64,000 nucleotides of DNA from Hsuehochloa calcarea. Its lineage: Eukaryota; Streptophyta; Magnoliopsida; Poales; Poaceae. Position 1 is the first letter of the stretch. The number at the start of each line of letters is the position of its first letter. Position numbers and translations under genes: made by a program. A model generated the notes under the pieces. It was not told the origin of the DNA, made no database searches, and was given only the letters and a program-made list of their open reading frames with translations. This document shows positions 46,011 to 58,500 of the stretch, one piece after another. The DNA lies in the NCBI GenBank assembly GCA_036346395.1, contig CM070609.1, positions 51,904,777 through 51,968,776 on the forward strand, given 5' to 3'.

Positions 46011-48356
46011 ATGGGCAAATCCGGCGCCAAAAAGAAGAAACCCTCCTCCGCCGCCGCCACCACTGCCACTGCCAAATCGCCCCCAGCCGCTGCGGAGCAG
46101 AAGGCACCGCCGTCCCAGCCCCCCGCGGCGAACGGGGCGGCGCCGCACCAGGTGGACTCCGGCGTGCTCCTGCGCCGCGCGCACGAGCTCAAGGAAGGGG
46201 GCAACCGCCTGTTCCAGTCGCGGGACTACGCCGGCGCGCTGCGGCAGTACGAGCTCGCGATCCTCCTTTCCCCGCGCGGCCACCCCGACCGCGCAGTCTT
46301 CCACAGCAACCGCGCCGCCTGCCTCCTCCAGCTCCGCCCTGTCGACCACAAGGCCGTCGTCGAGGAGTGCTCCCTCGCGCTCCAAGCTGAGCCGCGCTTC
46401 CCGCGGGCGCTCCTCCGCCGCGCCCGCGCGCTTGAGGCACTCGGCCGCCACGAGCTCGCGCTCGCTGACGCCCTCGCGCTCCTCGCGCTCGATCCCGAGC
46501 ATCGCGATGCCGTCGACCTCGCCCACCGCCTCGGTTCCCGCGTCTCCTCCTCCACCACCTCAGCATCCGCTGCCTCCACCCCCGAACCAACCAGCCGCCC
46601 TTCCCCCGCCGCCCTTGGCGCCTCCGCCGTCGGAGCTGGCCTCGGCCCATCCCTCCCTGCCCGCCCCTTCCCCAAGAAACAATCACCACCGCCTCCTCCT
46701 CCGCAGCAACCAGGTCCCGCAATGTCAAAATTTAATCCGCCGCCGTCGCCCAAGTTGGCACCTTTCTCCAACTCCCTGCCATCTTCTGCCAAGGCTTCAG
46801 CTGTTGATAGCTCCCTGAAGGGCGTGCTAACACTCCCAGTGTCCTCTTCGCTACCAGTGACAGCAACAGCGCTGATTGACAGGAAGGTTGTGACGAGGTG
46901 GAGGCCTCTCAAGCTGGTGTATGACCACGACATTAGGCTCGGGCAGATGCCGGAAAAATGCACCTTCCGGGCGCTCCGGGAAGTTGTGGCGAAGCGGTTC
47001 CAGTCGTCCAAGGCGGTGTTGATTAAGTATAAGGATGCTGATGGTGATCTAGTTACCATCACGTGCACGGCAGAGCTCCGATTGGCGGAGTCCTGCATAG
47101 ATAGAGTTGGCAACGGGGTAATAGAAGAAGGAAAGGAAGGTGATAACAAGCTCCAGATGTTGAGGCTGCACATTGTTGAAGTAAGCCCAGAGCAAGAGCC
47201 ACCTCTGCCAACAGAAGAGGAGAAGCTGGCGGAGGATGAGGAGTTGCTGATCAAGGGTGAGGATAGCTCTTCACATACTTCGGCAGAGGTAACTGATGCC
47301 GAGGTGACAAAGCAAGATGTGGAGAACGGAATTGCTGAACAGAGCACCATGACGGGGAGCAAACATTGTGGCCATGCTGAGTGCAAGGAAGCTGAGATTG
47401 ATGATTGGCTTCTTCAGTTTGCAGACTTGTTCCGGAACCAGGTTGGGATTGATGCAGATGCACATCTGGACCTGCATGAACTGGGAATGGAGCTGTGCTC
47501 CGAGGCACTTGAGGAAACGGTGACAAACGAGGGTGCCCAGGCCCTTTTTGAGATGGCTGCAGCGAAATTCCAGGAGGTCGCTGCTTTGGCCTTATTTAAC
47601 TGGGGAAATGTGCACATGTGTGCAGCAAGGAAGCGCATCCCTCTTGATGAATCTGCTCCAAAGGACGTCATGGCTGCTCAGCTCCGCACGGCTTATGATT
47701 GGGTCCGAGAGAGGTATGCTCTAGCTGGGCACAAGTACGAGGAGGCCCTTAAAATCAAGCCAGATTTCTATGAAGGGCTTCTTGCTTTAGGCCAGCAACA
47801 CTTTGAGACTGCAAAGCTTCATTGGTCATTTGCATTGGCAGACAAGGTTGACTTGTCTACCTGGGATTTTTCAGAGACATTCAAGCTTTTTGATAGTGCT
47901 GAGCAGAAGATGAGGGCTGCAACAGACATGTGGGAGAAAGTGGAAGAGCAGAGAATGGCTGAGTTAAAAGAACCTGGTGCAAGCGAGAAGGATGAGATAT
48001 TGAAGAAAAGGAGGAAGCAACACAGTACAGATGGTCAAGGGGAGTTGACACAGGAGGATGCAGCTGAGCAGGCAGCAGTAATGAGGCAACAGATTCATCT
48101 CTTCTGGGGTAATATGCTTTTTGAGCGCTCTCAAGTGGAGTTCAAGCTCAGTGTTGGTGATTGGAAGAGGAATCTTGATGCATCTGTTGAAAGGTTTAAG
48201 TTGGCTGAAGCTTCTGAATCAGATATCTCCACAGTGTTGAAGAACCATTTTTCCAATGCAGTCTCTGAGTGTGAAGAGAAGAAAGTTATGACTTCAGGCG
48301 CTGGAATTTCCCAAACAAGTGACAACATTGAGGATAAGTGTGTGGTTGAAAGCTAA
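46011..48356 (+). CDS. CLMP1: TPR and PB1 domain protein, PHOX/CLMP1 family
   Basis: An intact 781-codon, intronless ORF from ATG 46011 to TAA 48354-48356. A basic, Ala/Pro-rich N-terminus (MGKSGAKKKKPSS) precedes three TPR units at about residues 52-160 (for example HELKEGGNRLFQSRDYAGAL). A low-complexity Ser/Pro linker runs to about 285. A PB1 domain follows at about 290-365 (RWRPLKLVYDHDIR...YKDADGDLVTI, with the acidic OPCA-like patch). An acidic stretch leads to the conserved C-terminal region (about 465-745) with further TPR-like helices. This order is that of the plant PHOX proteins, which include Arabidopsis CLMP1, a factor for chloroplast separation and positioning; TPRs of this type bind HSP70/HSP90 tails. 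The 5' half is very GC-rich, as in many grass genes. Family is secure; exact orthology to CLMP1 is inferred. Confidence 0.9.
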   Translation: MGKSGAKKKKPSSAAATTATAKSPPAAAEQKAPPSQPPAANGAAPHQVDSGVLLRRAHELKEGGNRLFQSRDYAGALRQYELAILLSPRGHPDRAVFHSNRAACLLQLRPVDHKAVVEECSLALQAEPRFPRALLRRARALEALGRHELALADALALLALDPEHRDAVDLAHRLGSRVSSSTTSASAASTPEPTSRPSPAALGASAVGAGLGPSLPARPFPKKQSPPPPPPQQPGPAMSKFNPPPSPKLAPFSNSLPSSAKASAVDSSLKGVLTLPVSSSLPVTATALIDRKVVTRWRPLKLVYDHDIRLGQMPEKCTFRALREVVAKRFQSSKAVLIKYKDADGDLVTITCTAELRLAESCIDRVGNGVIEEGKEGDNKLQMLRLHIVEVSPEQEPPLPTEEEKLAEDEELLIKGEDSSSHTSAEVTDAEVTKQDVENGIAEQSTMTGSKHCGHAECKEAEIDDWLLQFADLFRNQVGIDADAHLDLHELGMELCSEALEETVTNEGAQALFEMAAAKFQEVAALALFNWGNVHMCAARKRIPLDESAPKDVMAAQLRTAYDWVRERYALAGHKYEEALKIKPDFYEGLLALGQQHFETAKLHWSFALADKVDLSTWDFSETFKLFDSAEQKMRAATDMWEKVEEQRMAELKEPGASEKDEILKKRRKQHSTDGQGELTQEDAAEQAAVMRQQIHLFWGNMLFERSQVEFKLSVGDWKRNLDASVERFKLAEASESDISTVLKNHFSNAVSECEEKKVMTSGAGISQTSDNIEDKCVVES

Positions 48357-50270
48357 GTTGTCATAGTTTTAAGCTGGATGACATCCGTGCATATCACATT
48401 CTATTGCTTGATAGGCCTTATTTGTTCATGATAATATCTTCATGGTGTTGTATCATGACCTCCAAATTAGAGATTGTAGCATACTAAAGTTTTTGATCTG
48501 CAGAACTGCTGCAGACTTCCACATCCTCCGTAAATCTTGACAATTTATTAGACAGGTCCTAATTTTCTTGGGCCAGTTTGGAGGTATATCATGTGATTTT
48601 TTTAAAAGTAGTTAACTACTATCAGGACTTTTGGCTGAATGATGTTTTCTAAATTGCTATTTTGTTCTAAATCTTTGACAAAATACTTGGTCCTGGGTGA
48701 TTCTGTTGTTGCTATGATATTTGAAGAGTATATACTAAACCTTACACATATTTTTGCAGAGCCACTGATACAGATTATGATGCGTGAGATTGATTTATAG
48801 TTGCAGTTTCTGCATGCATTTTTTAAACCTTGTCGCTGATGCAATTTATGGTCCTAGTGCCTTAAGCACGCCTTTGACTGCATTGGCTTCAAAGCAATAA
48901 GAAACAGAATATTTTAACTTTTAATTTATGCCGAATCGTGTCAGAGATATGACATGGTATTTCCGTGCAAAGGGCATGTACTCAAACTCTGTTGCAGCAT
49001 AAAAAAAACCCCAAACAGTGAATGGCTTGATTATACTTATTCTGGTCTGTTGAACCACCATTGAACAATTATTTTAATTAATCCAAGCTAATGTAGATTA
49101 AAGGCTGCGGGACAAAATGGCATTTGCAACAACAGTTCTGATCAGTTGGATACAAGATGCTGATATTTGGTGTGTTTCTTCACAATGCAGTCCACTTTTG
49201 TTTGTATGAAATTTGTTGTTGTGGATCATTGGTTAATGCTTTTCAAATTTCAATTGGCCATAATACTTTTCTTGTGATGCATCCATATTTTACTGCATCT
49301 ATTTGGTGGTTAATGTCAAGAGATATAGTTGCATTCCTCTTGTATAATTTTTCTTTAATGATGGTGCAATTTTTGCTGGAATTTTGCAAACATATGCCTA
49401 GGCAGGGACTAGGGTAAATGAGAAGGTATTTTTTAATTTATTCAACTACAATGGCTTAGTGACTAGACTATCTAGTGGAAGATACATAGTAGTTATTACT
49501 GCTGCTATCCTATAGTGTTCACTTCATCCACTAGATTCTTTTGCATTGTAGCATTAGTTTTACTTTACTATGTTTTATCTCACATACTGTACTAATTGCT
49601 TTAACTCTATTACCCTGTTGATAAGGGCTTAGGCAGAAACTAAATTATCAAGCTGCTGCTCTCACATGAAGTGAGTTGATATTGCCGGTACCTGTGGGCT
49701 GTGGCTATACAGATTTGCTATCTTGTATCTGTATACACCATTCGACATTTTATAGTTACCACTTTTGCTGAGATCAATTTATAGTTACCACTTTGGTACC
49801 AAAATTAGAACATATGTTTTCATTCACATTAGATGGAACATATGTTAATAGCTAGTTTTTCGGGTTTATGTTTATCTGGAATATGCAGATAAGCAGCACG
49901 ACATTTGTCTTTCATTCTGGTTGTTGGAACATTAAATTTCCAAAAATACACACAACATTTGTATGAACTGTTTGTATCTGGTTGAAACATGGTAGGTATA
50001 AGTGTTTCTGGTCAATATCCAAATATTAGCGAGGAAAGATAGGCAGATTGCTCAAAGACAATTATGCTTGGTGCGAAATTGCTGTTGCCAAGTCAAAATC
50101 ATTTCATTAGATTGTTGAACGGATGAGAGATTTCTGTTTGCTCAAATGAACCTTTTTCCATTTGGGCCTTTTTGGAGTATGGGATTTCACAATAGAAAAA
50201 TTACCTCGTGGCCCAAAGCTGTCGGCATTCCCATATGCCAAAAGTGCATGATACAATGTTTAAAAAAGTC
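48357..50270. other. 3' UTR of the TPR gene and intergenic DNA
   Basis: AT-rich DNA downstream of the TPR gene. The first few hundred bases are likely 3' UTR. Short open frames have no recognisable domain and weak codon bias. No RNA gene or transposon ends were recognised. Confidence 0.35.
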
Positions 50271-50520
50271 CACAAAAAAATCATGGATGTAATACAAAGT
50301 TATTAAAATACAAAATTTCAATATCAAATTCGTCCCCTAATATCATGAAAAAAAGACGAGTAGTACTTTTACAGATATGAACAATGCAAGATTGACTACT
50401 TTTCTTTCTTTCTGTTCCCGATAGAAGGGACGAATTTAATATTAAAAATTTATATGTTTATGTAACGTTATGTGTACTACATCCCTAATTTTATGGAAGA
50501 GTAAATCATTTTTTTGTTCT
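50271..50520. repeat. Foldback sequence, possible MITE
   Basis: An arm at about 50281-50336, ending TCAAATTCGTCCC, is an inverted match to about 50427-50494, which begins GGGACGAATTTAATATT and ends in TACATCCCTAA. About 90 bp separates them. A partial third copy (GTGACGGATTTGATATT) begins near 50530. No clear target duplication was found. Confidence 0.55.
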
Positions 50521-50867
50521 TGGTAAAAGTGACGGATTTGATATTTAAAATTTGCATGTTTACCCAACTCCAGAATTTTTATGCAATAGTAAATTGCACC
50601 ATATGCCCGTAAACTTCCACACTTGGTTCAATTTGCATGTTTTGGTGATTAATGATAAATTCAAATATGAGACTAACTTTCTTGTCCAGTATTGTCACGT
50701 GTAGTCTCATTTGGATATAAAGATGAAATTCAACGAGGTATGCAATCGACATCTTAATATTATATATTGCTACATTCCTCGGATCCAACATATAGGATGA
50801 ATTCAACCATAAGTTTAACTTGAATATGTGCATATGATTTTATTATACATTTGTGTATGCACACATT

Positions 50868-53130
50868 TAGGGGGAGTTTATTCTATATTTTGTGGTTTAT
50901 TAGTATTGATTTATATTCCGTTTTCTACATATATTTGGGATCTTTACTTTGAAACATATCCGTTTGAGTATATAGAACTTGTGTAGTTCTTGCATACTCA
51001 TGTTGTGGTTATATATAACTTGTGTAGTTCATATATACTCATGTTGTGTTACTGTCAATTATCTACATTCAATTTATGTGTAATTGAAGTGGTTATCATT
51101 AATTATCAATAAGGGAAAGATTGAAGTATCTTGTCCCACCATTATGTGATAATGGTTTGTTGTGGTAACTAATGGTAATCACATTGTGGAACTAATATTT
51201 TTCATGAGTTGGATGAATAGGTTATGTTCAAGGGTGATGAAGACTTTGGGTGTCATCATGTGTCAATGACATTAAAGTCAAGAGCTTGGTGTAAAGGATG
51301 CATCATGAGTTGATGCTTACCAAGAAGAAGAGATGATCATGAGTTGATCGTCAAGACAAGAGAAGACCCATCATGTGTTGATGGAGGTCAAGCAAAGGAT
51401 CATCATGTGTTGATGATTATCAAGTTAATGACCCGGACTTGAAGTGATGATGTGCGCCATCAAGCTTCAAGAAGATGTTCAAGGCAAAGGTATGACTAGG
51501 TAGGGCTAAGGATATGTTCCTAATCTTTTATCGGTCTTGGTGTTTGGTTGGTAGACCGGATTGCTAGTATAGGTTGCCGTACTATTAAGAGGGGTCTTAA
51601 CTAGTAGCTTGAGTTAGTCATGTGTTGATAGCTCATTGTGTTTGCTCTAGCTCATCTAGGTATGATGCTATCATTTGCGAATGTGTTTTGCAAATAGTAG
51701 AGGCTCATGCATAACCCTTGTAGCATGTGACTTAAGTTTGCAAATGTGTTTTGCAAATGACATAAGTCCATGTACCTTATTTCTTGTGGTGTTGATTCTA
51801 AAAGTTGGCAAATGTGTTTTGCAACTTGTTGAGAATATCACCTATATCTCTTGTTTGGGTTGCACTCAAACGAGCAAATGAGTTTTGCAATTTGAGTTTG
51901 GCAAAGTGCAAGGTCTCTCTGGAGTCTGGCGGTCTGACCGCTAGTGGTCACCGGTCTGACCGGTGGCATATCGGTCAGACTGCCATGTGTTGGGCGGTCC
52001 AACCGATTTCCCCTTGAATTGTTTTTTGTGCGGAAGTACCGCTATTGATATTACGGTACTACCGAAGAGCGGAAGTACCGAAGTTTTCGCGGTACGTTTT
52101 TTTTTCTAGAGATGCACTCTTTTGGACACCGCCGATTTTCCTTTCCTCGACCGCCCACTCTGGCGGTCCGCCAATTTAGCGTGATTCGATCCACCATTAG
52201 TTGGCGGTCCGACCCCATTTGTTGTCGGTCCGACCGACCATTAGTTGGCGGTTTTATACCGCCATTAGTTGACCATTAGTTGACGGTCAGACCAGCCATT
52301 GTCAGATTCAAGGGAATCTTTCTTCCAACGTTTAGTTTTTGAGTGTGGGCTATAAATACCCACCTTGGCTTGTTGGAGGAGATTGCTGTTATTTGTGAGT
52401 ATCATACTCATTCTTTTGTGCTAAGAGTAAACCCCTCTTCTCTTTTGTGCATGTGTTGCACTTAGTGAGATTTGAGAGCAAACCCTAAGTGCATGTGTTG
52501 CCTTAGGTAGTGGATTGTGTATCCACTTGAGCTTAGACACTTGATTAGTTCAAGTGAGAGTTGAGATTTGTTCTCTTGGTGTTTGCCGACACCTAGACGG
52601 CGTGGAGGTGTCGTGTTCGGTGATCTTCTCAAGAAGTTTGTGAGAATGCCCGGCATGGTGTTGAGTGGTTTGGTGCTCGCCATCTCCGGAGTGGAGGAAG
52701 AGCAACCCTAGTGGAGCGATGTGTTGGTTCGTGTTGGAACCAGTCCAAGTGGTTGGACTTATCTCGGAGGTATTGGCTTAATTAGTGAAGCCGATCCATT
52801 TTGATTGGGCTGACCTCAACGTGGATTAGGGGAGACCGGCAAGTCTCCGAACACCACGGTAGAATATAATTGTGTCATCTTGGTTTGTCTTGTGTTTTAC
52901 TTTGTGCAATTCACATACTTGTTTTAATTGCTTATATATCCTTGTATGATTGCTCTCATTGTATTGTATTTATATTGTTGGTGCACTTAGTTGAGCCTAG
53001 TCGATTTAGGTTTTTATTGTGCAAAGCCAATTGTTATTAGCTTCCACATTAGATATTAGTTTTACCCGAAAGAATTTTAAAAACCGCATATTCACCCCCC
53101 TCTAGTCGCCCTCCTCGATCTTATAGCGAG
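50868..53130 (+). mobile_element. 3' end of a long-LTR copia element ('copia-3'), mainly its LTR
   Basis: A purine run TTTAGGGGGAG at 50868 matches the one after RNase H in copia-1. A short tail and a weak polypurine tract (AAGGGAAAGA, 51111-51120) follow. The LTR begins about TGAAGTATCTTG at 51122 and runs to about 53130, with the CACCCCCCTCTAGTCG block at its end that copia-1 also has. A TATA box (CTATAAATACCC) is at about 52351. U3 is built of several short-repeat arrays (see findings). The 5' part of the element is missing here and no target duplication was found. The right boundary is approximate. Confidence 0.65.
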
Positions 53131-53139
53131 CCCCTGCGG

Positions 53140-53510
53140 CAGCATCAGAACGTGACTTCCGCATATGTGGCAAGCCTCATCAGTCACCTAGTTTTGGCGG
53201 ATGTGTCAATCTCCCTTAAGATGCTCATGTCGGAAGTCGCCAATCTGGTTGGTTATCCAGTCAGCTACAACAAGATCCGACGAGCCAAGCAGAAGGTCAT
53301 CGAGTCCATGTACGAGACATATGAAGAGGCGTACAACTTTGTGCCAAGATTGCTTGACCAGATTGCCGAATCAAATCTAGCACGTACATAAACAAGCTTG
53401 AGAGTGAAGATGCTGATGGGGGCCCAACTGCTTCATACTGGACCGGGTGTTTTGGGCTTTTGCCCAGGACATTAGGGGCTTCAAGTTCTGTCGTCTTGTA
53501 CATGAACCAC
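53140..53510 (+). pseudogene. Mutator-like (MULE) transposase fragment
   Basis: The open frame ending at 53391 encodes the stretch GYPVSYNKIRRAKQKVIESM, then YETYEEAYNFVPRLLDQIAESN. That is the segment between the DNA-binding N-terminus and the catalytic core of MuDR-type transposases: a 'VSY-KA-RAK' helix, then 'SY-LP-L'. The catalytic DDE domain is absent and the frame is lost after 53391, so this is a remnant. It begins immediately after the copia-3 LTR, which probably inserted into it. Confidence 0.65.
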
Positions 53511-54433
53511 TGAGGAATTCATGAAACTCTAATTTCGAAAACCTAAAATCTAAATTTTCGAGATCTAAACCCTTAATTTTTGAGATAATTTCAGAACACA
53601 TATAAAATTGCACAAACATTACACAATCAAGTTCACTGTCTAAAGAGCCTGCAAAACAAAATTCGTAATTTTTGGAGCTCATTTTCTATATTTAGAAATT
53701 TTTACAAACAATATACTTAAATGAAATTGTTAAAAAAATTCGGAATGAATAAAATTATAGAAAATTACACAAGTAAGTACACTGTGTTAGTAGATTCCAC
53801 AAAAAATTATAATTTTTTGAACTCGTTTGCTATATTTAAATTTTATAATTAGCTAATTAGACGAATTAAAAATAAATAAATAAAGTAGAAATAATTAAAC
53901 ATTAATCAGATAGAGCGTCGCACGATGACTGTACGGTCTTAACGACACCGCACGGCGTGACGCGTCAGCTTTATATCAACACTGCTCGGTGGCCACGTCA
54001 ATTTCTTCAATTTTTACACGACAACCGCCATTGTTGAGAAGAATCCGGTTGCAAATCGAGCAAGTACGGCCAAAAACTCTAGAAGTACAAAGCAGCGACA
54101 GCGAGAGCTCCTCCGTCTCGGAAGATGCACCGAATATGCAGGCGCACAAAACCTGTGGCCCCTTCCCTACACGGCTACACCTTTTGCTGTATCTGTATCC
54201 TCCTCCCTTGTCCGCACCGCGCGCTGCATATTCCTCCTCCCCACAGCTTCTCCTTTTCCACCCATCCGCGCACCCACCGGAATCCAGCAAGATCCTCTTC
54301 TCCCTCCCACTCCATCCACAGAGCAATCTAGAATCCCAACCCGAAATCCACCCAAGTAAGCGCGCGCGCGCGCGTGATTGCATATCCTCACGCCCCTATC
54401 CGTCCGTCCGTCCGTCCGTCCATCCGTCGAGCT
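53511..54433 (+). other. Upstream region and 5' UTR of the phosphatase gene, with microsatellites
   Basis: AT-rich DNA to about 53900, then pyrimidine-rich promoter/5' UTR-like sequence. A (GC)n run is at 54361-54374 and a (CGTC)n run at 54401-54428, just before the ATG at 54434. Longer open frames crossing here have only low-complexity Pro/Ser-rich products and are not supported. Confidence 0.4.
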
Positions 54434-55447
54434 ATGAGACAGGAGGCCACCAGCCTAGTGGTAACCCAGGACGCCCACCACCGGAAAGACCAACACCACC
54501 GCCGGCCTCCACCGCTGGCGGCGGAGGAGAACGACGGCTACGAGGAGACGGACGCCATGCCGCCGCCGTCGTCGCGCGCGATCTTGCTGCGCCGGGAGGG
54601 CGAGGCGGCGGGAGCGGGGACGGGGGAGGAGCTGCTCGTGCCGCCGCTCAACTTCGCCATGGTGGACCACGGCGTGTACCGCTCCGGGTTTCCCGACGTC
54701 TCCAACCTGCCGTTCCTCGAGCCCCTCCGCCTCCGCTCCGTCCTGTTAGTGCCTGTCGACGCCTTCGCATCTCTTGCTAGCTGCCTAGCTATTATCTTCT
54801 CCTTTGTGGTGGTGGTGTGATTTCGATCGTTTCTTGGGTGCGCCCAGGTGCCTCTGCCCGGAGCCGTACCCGGAGGCGAACCAGGAGTTCCTCCGCACCC
54901 ACGGGATCAGGCTCTTCCAGTTCGGAATAGACGGCTCCAAGGTGAACAAATTGAATTTTACTTAACTCACTCTCCCAGGGAATTGAAATTTGTTCTTTTC
55001 ACGGACATTCTTGATTGAGTTTCTTAGAGATTGGTTCCTTTTTATTTGTATTTTATTTGGTCTTTTCTTGTTCCTTTCCCTTTTTTTTTTTTAAAAAAAA
55101 TCATTCCTGTGGTTCGGAAGAATGAAAATGAAATAGTAAACAAGAAAGAGGACATAGAATTCTGGGTTGAATTCATCATCTGTGAGTTAATCTGTCAATT
55201 GATTAATTAATTAACTAACTCCGCTCCTCCTTTTCTTTCTACTTTTCGTGATGCGTCACGGGTTCCCTGTTAATACTTGTCAACGCGGTAGAGAGCGTAC
55301 GGCTTGATGTTTGCAGTGGTTCATATTCTCAAATCTTCTCCACAGTACTTTTGTAACGACTGCGCTTGCAGTCAACGGATTCAAAACGAAAATGATTGGA
55401 TTCTTTACTTAAAGTAAAGCGTTCTCTCATATTGGTTTAAGATGTTC

Positions 55448-55535
<88 letters not shown>

Positions 55536-58500
55536 TAAAGAAAAATAATTTTTAAATCCAGTGTTCTATTTAAAATATATTGTAATTGGTTTGTGCTAGA
55601 CCGACTGGTCATTGTTGAATATTTCTATTTTATAATATTGTGGACCCAAACAAACTATGCCGAAAAGTGTCCACAAAATGTAAGGCGCTTACAATTTGCT
55701 ATCCTGAAAACATGAAAGCTCCAATCTGTTAATCAGAAGAAAAATAAATGTTGTGATTTTCCCCCCCTTTATATTATTAACTTTAGTATGGTTCAAGTTG
55801 AGTCTTGATTTTGTGTGGTCTGCACTAGTAGAAATTACATAAGCACTTGTATAGAAGGGAATGGTTCCTATCTAGCCTATAGTGAGTACACGATCGCTGT
55901 ATGTTTTTTGTTCCATCAATGCAGTGGAGCTTAAATTTTTTTTGAGATATGGGCCCATACTCAATATCAATTTAAAGTATTGAGTGTCCTAAGTATGCAA
56001 CTTTGCAATTTTGTAAAGTGGATTATAGCCAAAGGAAGCTCATCATGTGGCAGACAAAAAATACAACTTGATTCTCTTATCTGGATTAGATTGTTCATTT
56101 GGAACTTTGGTGATAAGAGTGGGGAAAAGCCATGCATGATTGACCACAGGAGAGACTTTGGATCTGGCTAGCATTTAGCAATTCGCTTTATATGAATGAA
56201 ATAGAATCTTTTTTTGTGCTGATTGTTATATGTGTATTGTACAAGGGGCTCTTTGCATATGTAACACATATGTACTTGTATATATATTGGCCCATTAGCC
56301 TCATATTGAATACAAGTGCTAATCATAACATAGTATCCGAGCCAGATTAGGGTTAGGGTTTTACCGTTACCGCCGCCGCCCTTCCCGTGCTCTGGACGTC
56401 GCTTGTCGCCGCCGCCGCCCCGTCCGTGCGTGACCACGCGCTCGGCGTCATCTCACCTGACGACCTTGCCGCCGCTGCGTTCTTCGCACTCGTGCCTCCT
56501 CGCCTGTGGCCGCCGCTGACTACTTTGGAACACGCTCGTAAAGAGGCAGCTGATGCTTTTGAGGATGCTATGGAGACTTTTCAGACTCAGTATGCTGCCT
56601 ACAAGACATGAATTGATGAAAATGCTCGTGCCTCTGCCATTCTGGTTGCTAGCATAGAGGTGAAATTCACTGGAGATGTGGTTGGTTTGGCTTCAGCACA
56701 GTTGATATGGACGCATCTGCACAACCGCTATGAGCCGCCTAGTGATTCCTTATATCTTTCTGTTGTGCGTCAGGATCAGTCATTACAGTAGGGAGATGCC
56801 ACTGTGGACGAGTTGTATGCTCAATTGTCTGCGGTATGGTGTTAGATTGACTCTTTGGGACAAGATATTTGCCACACTTGTCAGTGCTGTCAGCGTTAGC
56901 AGTCTCACCTGGAGCTTTGTCGCATCTATGACTTCTTGACACATCTTTGGCTGAGTATGAGCAGATTCGTGCTCAGTTGCTGGCACGACACCCTCGTGTG
57001 ACTTTGTTAGAGGCTCTTGCAGCTGTTCGTGCTGAGGAGATTCGCCTTCGTATTGCGGGTTTGCTGCTGCTCCAGTCGTCTCTTTCGGTTCTAGCAGCTC
57101 TTCTAGCTTCTACACCTGCTACAGCTACTCTATCACCGGTTGTGCCTTCACCAGTGACAGCTACTGTTGAAGGAGACTACATTGCACTTACTGCAACAAG
57201 GATGGGCATGTACAACATACCTGCTACAAGAAGAAGAAAGATTTACGTTGTGGTGGTCGTCCTCCACAGGGAACTGGTGGTTCCTCTTCTCAGAGGAGAC
57301 CCGGTGCTTCTGATTCTCAGGAGTTGCTCACACTACTGTGTCGCATGGATGCTTTTGCACCATCCGGGTCTGCTGGTTCTGCTGCACAGTCTTCTAGTGA
57401 GAGACCACCTTCTACTTCTTTCTCAGGTATATCACTTTAGATTCTTGACTCTGGAGTTTCTTTTCGTATGACATCTGATTCCACAAGTCTCACTTCCATT
57501 CATCCTTTAGCTGCTCCTATCATCGTTCAGACAGCAGATGGTACCTTTCTTTCTGTCATAGGACGAGGCACACTTTTGAATTCCTCTTTTAATGTTCCTG
57601 ATGTTTCTCATGTTCCCAAACTAACCATGTAGTTTATATCTGCCGTTCAGCTTACTGATCATGGTTGTCGTGTTATTCTTAACTTTGATTCTTGTTGTGT
57701 TCAGGATCGACGCACGAGGACTCTGATTGGTACTGGCCCTCGCCGCCATGACTCACAACATCTATGGGAGCTTGACTGGCTTTATCTTCCTTCCGCTGCC
57801 CCTGCCAGTTTTGTTGTCTCCACCAACACCGCCGCTTCTGCTGCATCCTCCACTGTGTCTTTTGCTCATTGGCATCATCGTTTGGGACATCCTTGTGGGT
57901 CGCGTCTATCTTCTTTACTTCGTCGTGGTCTTTTAGGGTCTGTGTCTGGTGATGTTTTCTACATTGTCAGGGTTGTAAGCTTGGTAAACAGCTTCAACTT
58001 CCTTATCCTTCCAGTGAGTCAGTGTCACATCGTCCTTTTGATCTTGTTCATTCTGATGTCTGGGGTCTGGCTCCTTTTGTTTCGAAAGGAAGTCATCGAT
58101 ATTATATAATTTTTATTGATGATTTTTCTCGCCACACATGGATATACTTTATGACATCTCGTAGTGAGGTTTTATCCATCTACAAGACTTTTTGCCACCA
58201 TAATCCGTACTCAGTTTGATTCTCCTATTTGTGTCTTTCGTACTGACTCTGCTGGGGAATACTTGTCAGGGGTCATTCGTGGCTTTCTCGCTGAGCGGGG
58301 CACTCTCACTCAGTTTTCTTGTCCTGGTCCCCATGCACAGAATGGTGTGGCTGAACGGAAGCATCGTCATCTTCTTGAGACAGCCCGTGCTCTTATGCTT
58401 GCTTCTGCTATCCCACCACACTTTTGGGCTGAAACTGTTTCTACTGCCACTTTCCTGACTAATATTCAACCTTCTTCTGCTCTTCAGGGCGGGATCCCAG

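Noticed and set aside
45846..46526. Long open frames on the minus strand and in other frames over the TPR gene (also 46226-47386 and 45952-46818)
   Set aside because: They are antisense or shifted readings of a very GC-rich exon. The + strand 781-codon frame has clear TPR and PB1 domains and these have none.
53989..54780. 263-codon frame overlapping exon 1 of the phosphatase
   Set aside because: It is in a different frame from the conserved phosphatase core and encodes only Pro/Ser-rich sequence; the frame from ATG 54434 leads into the spliced domain.
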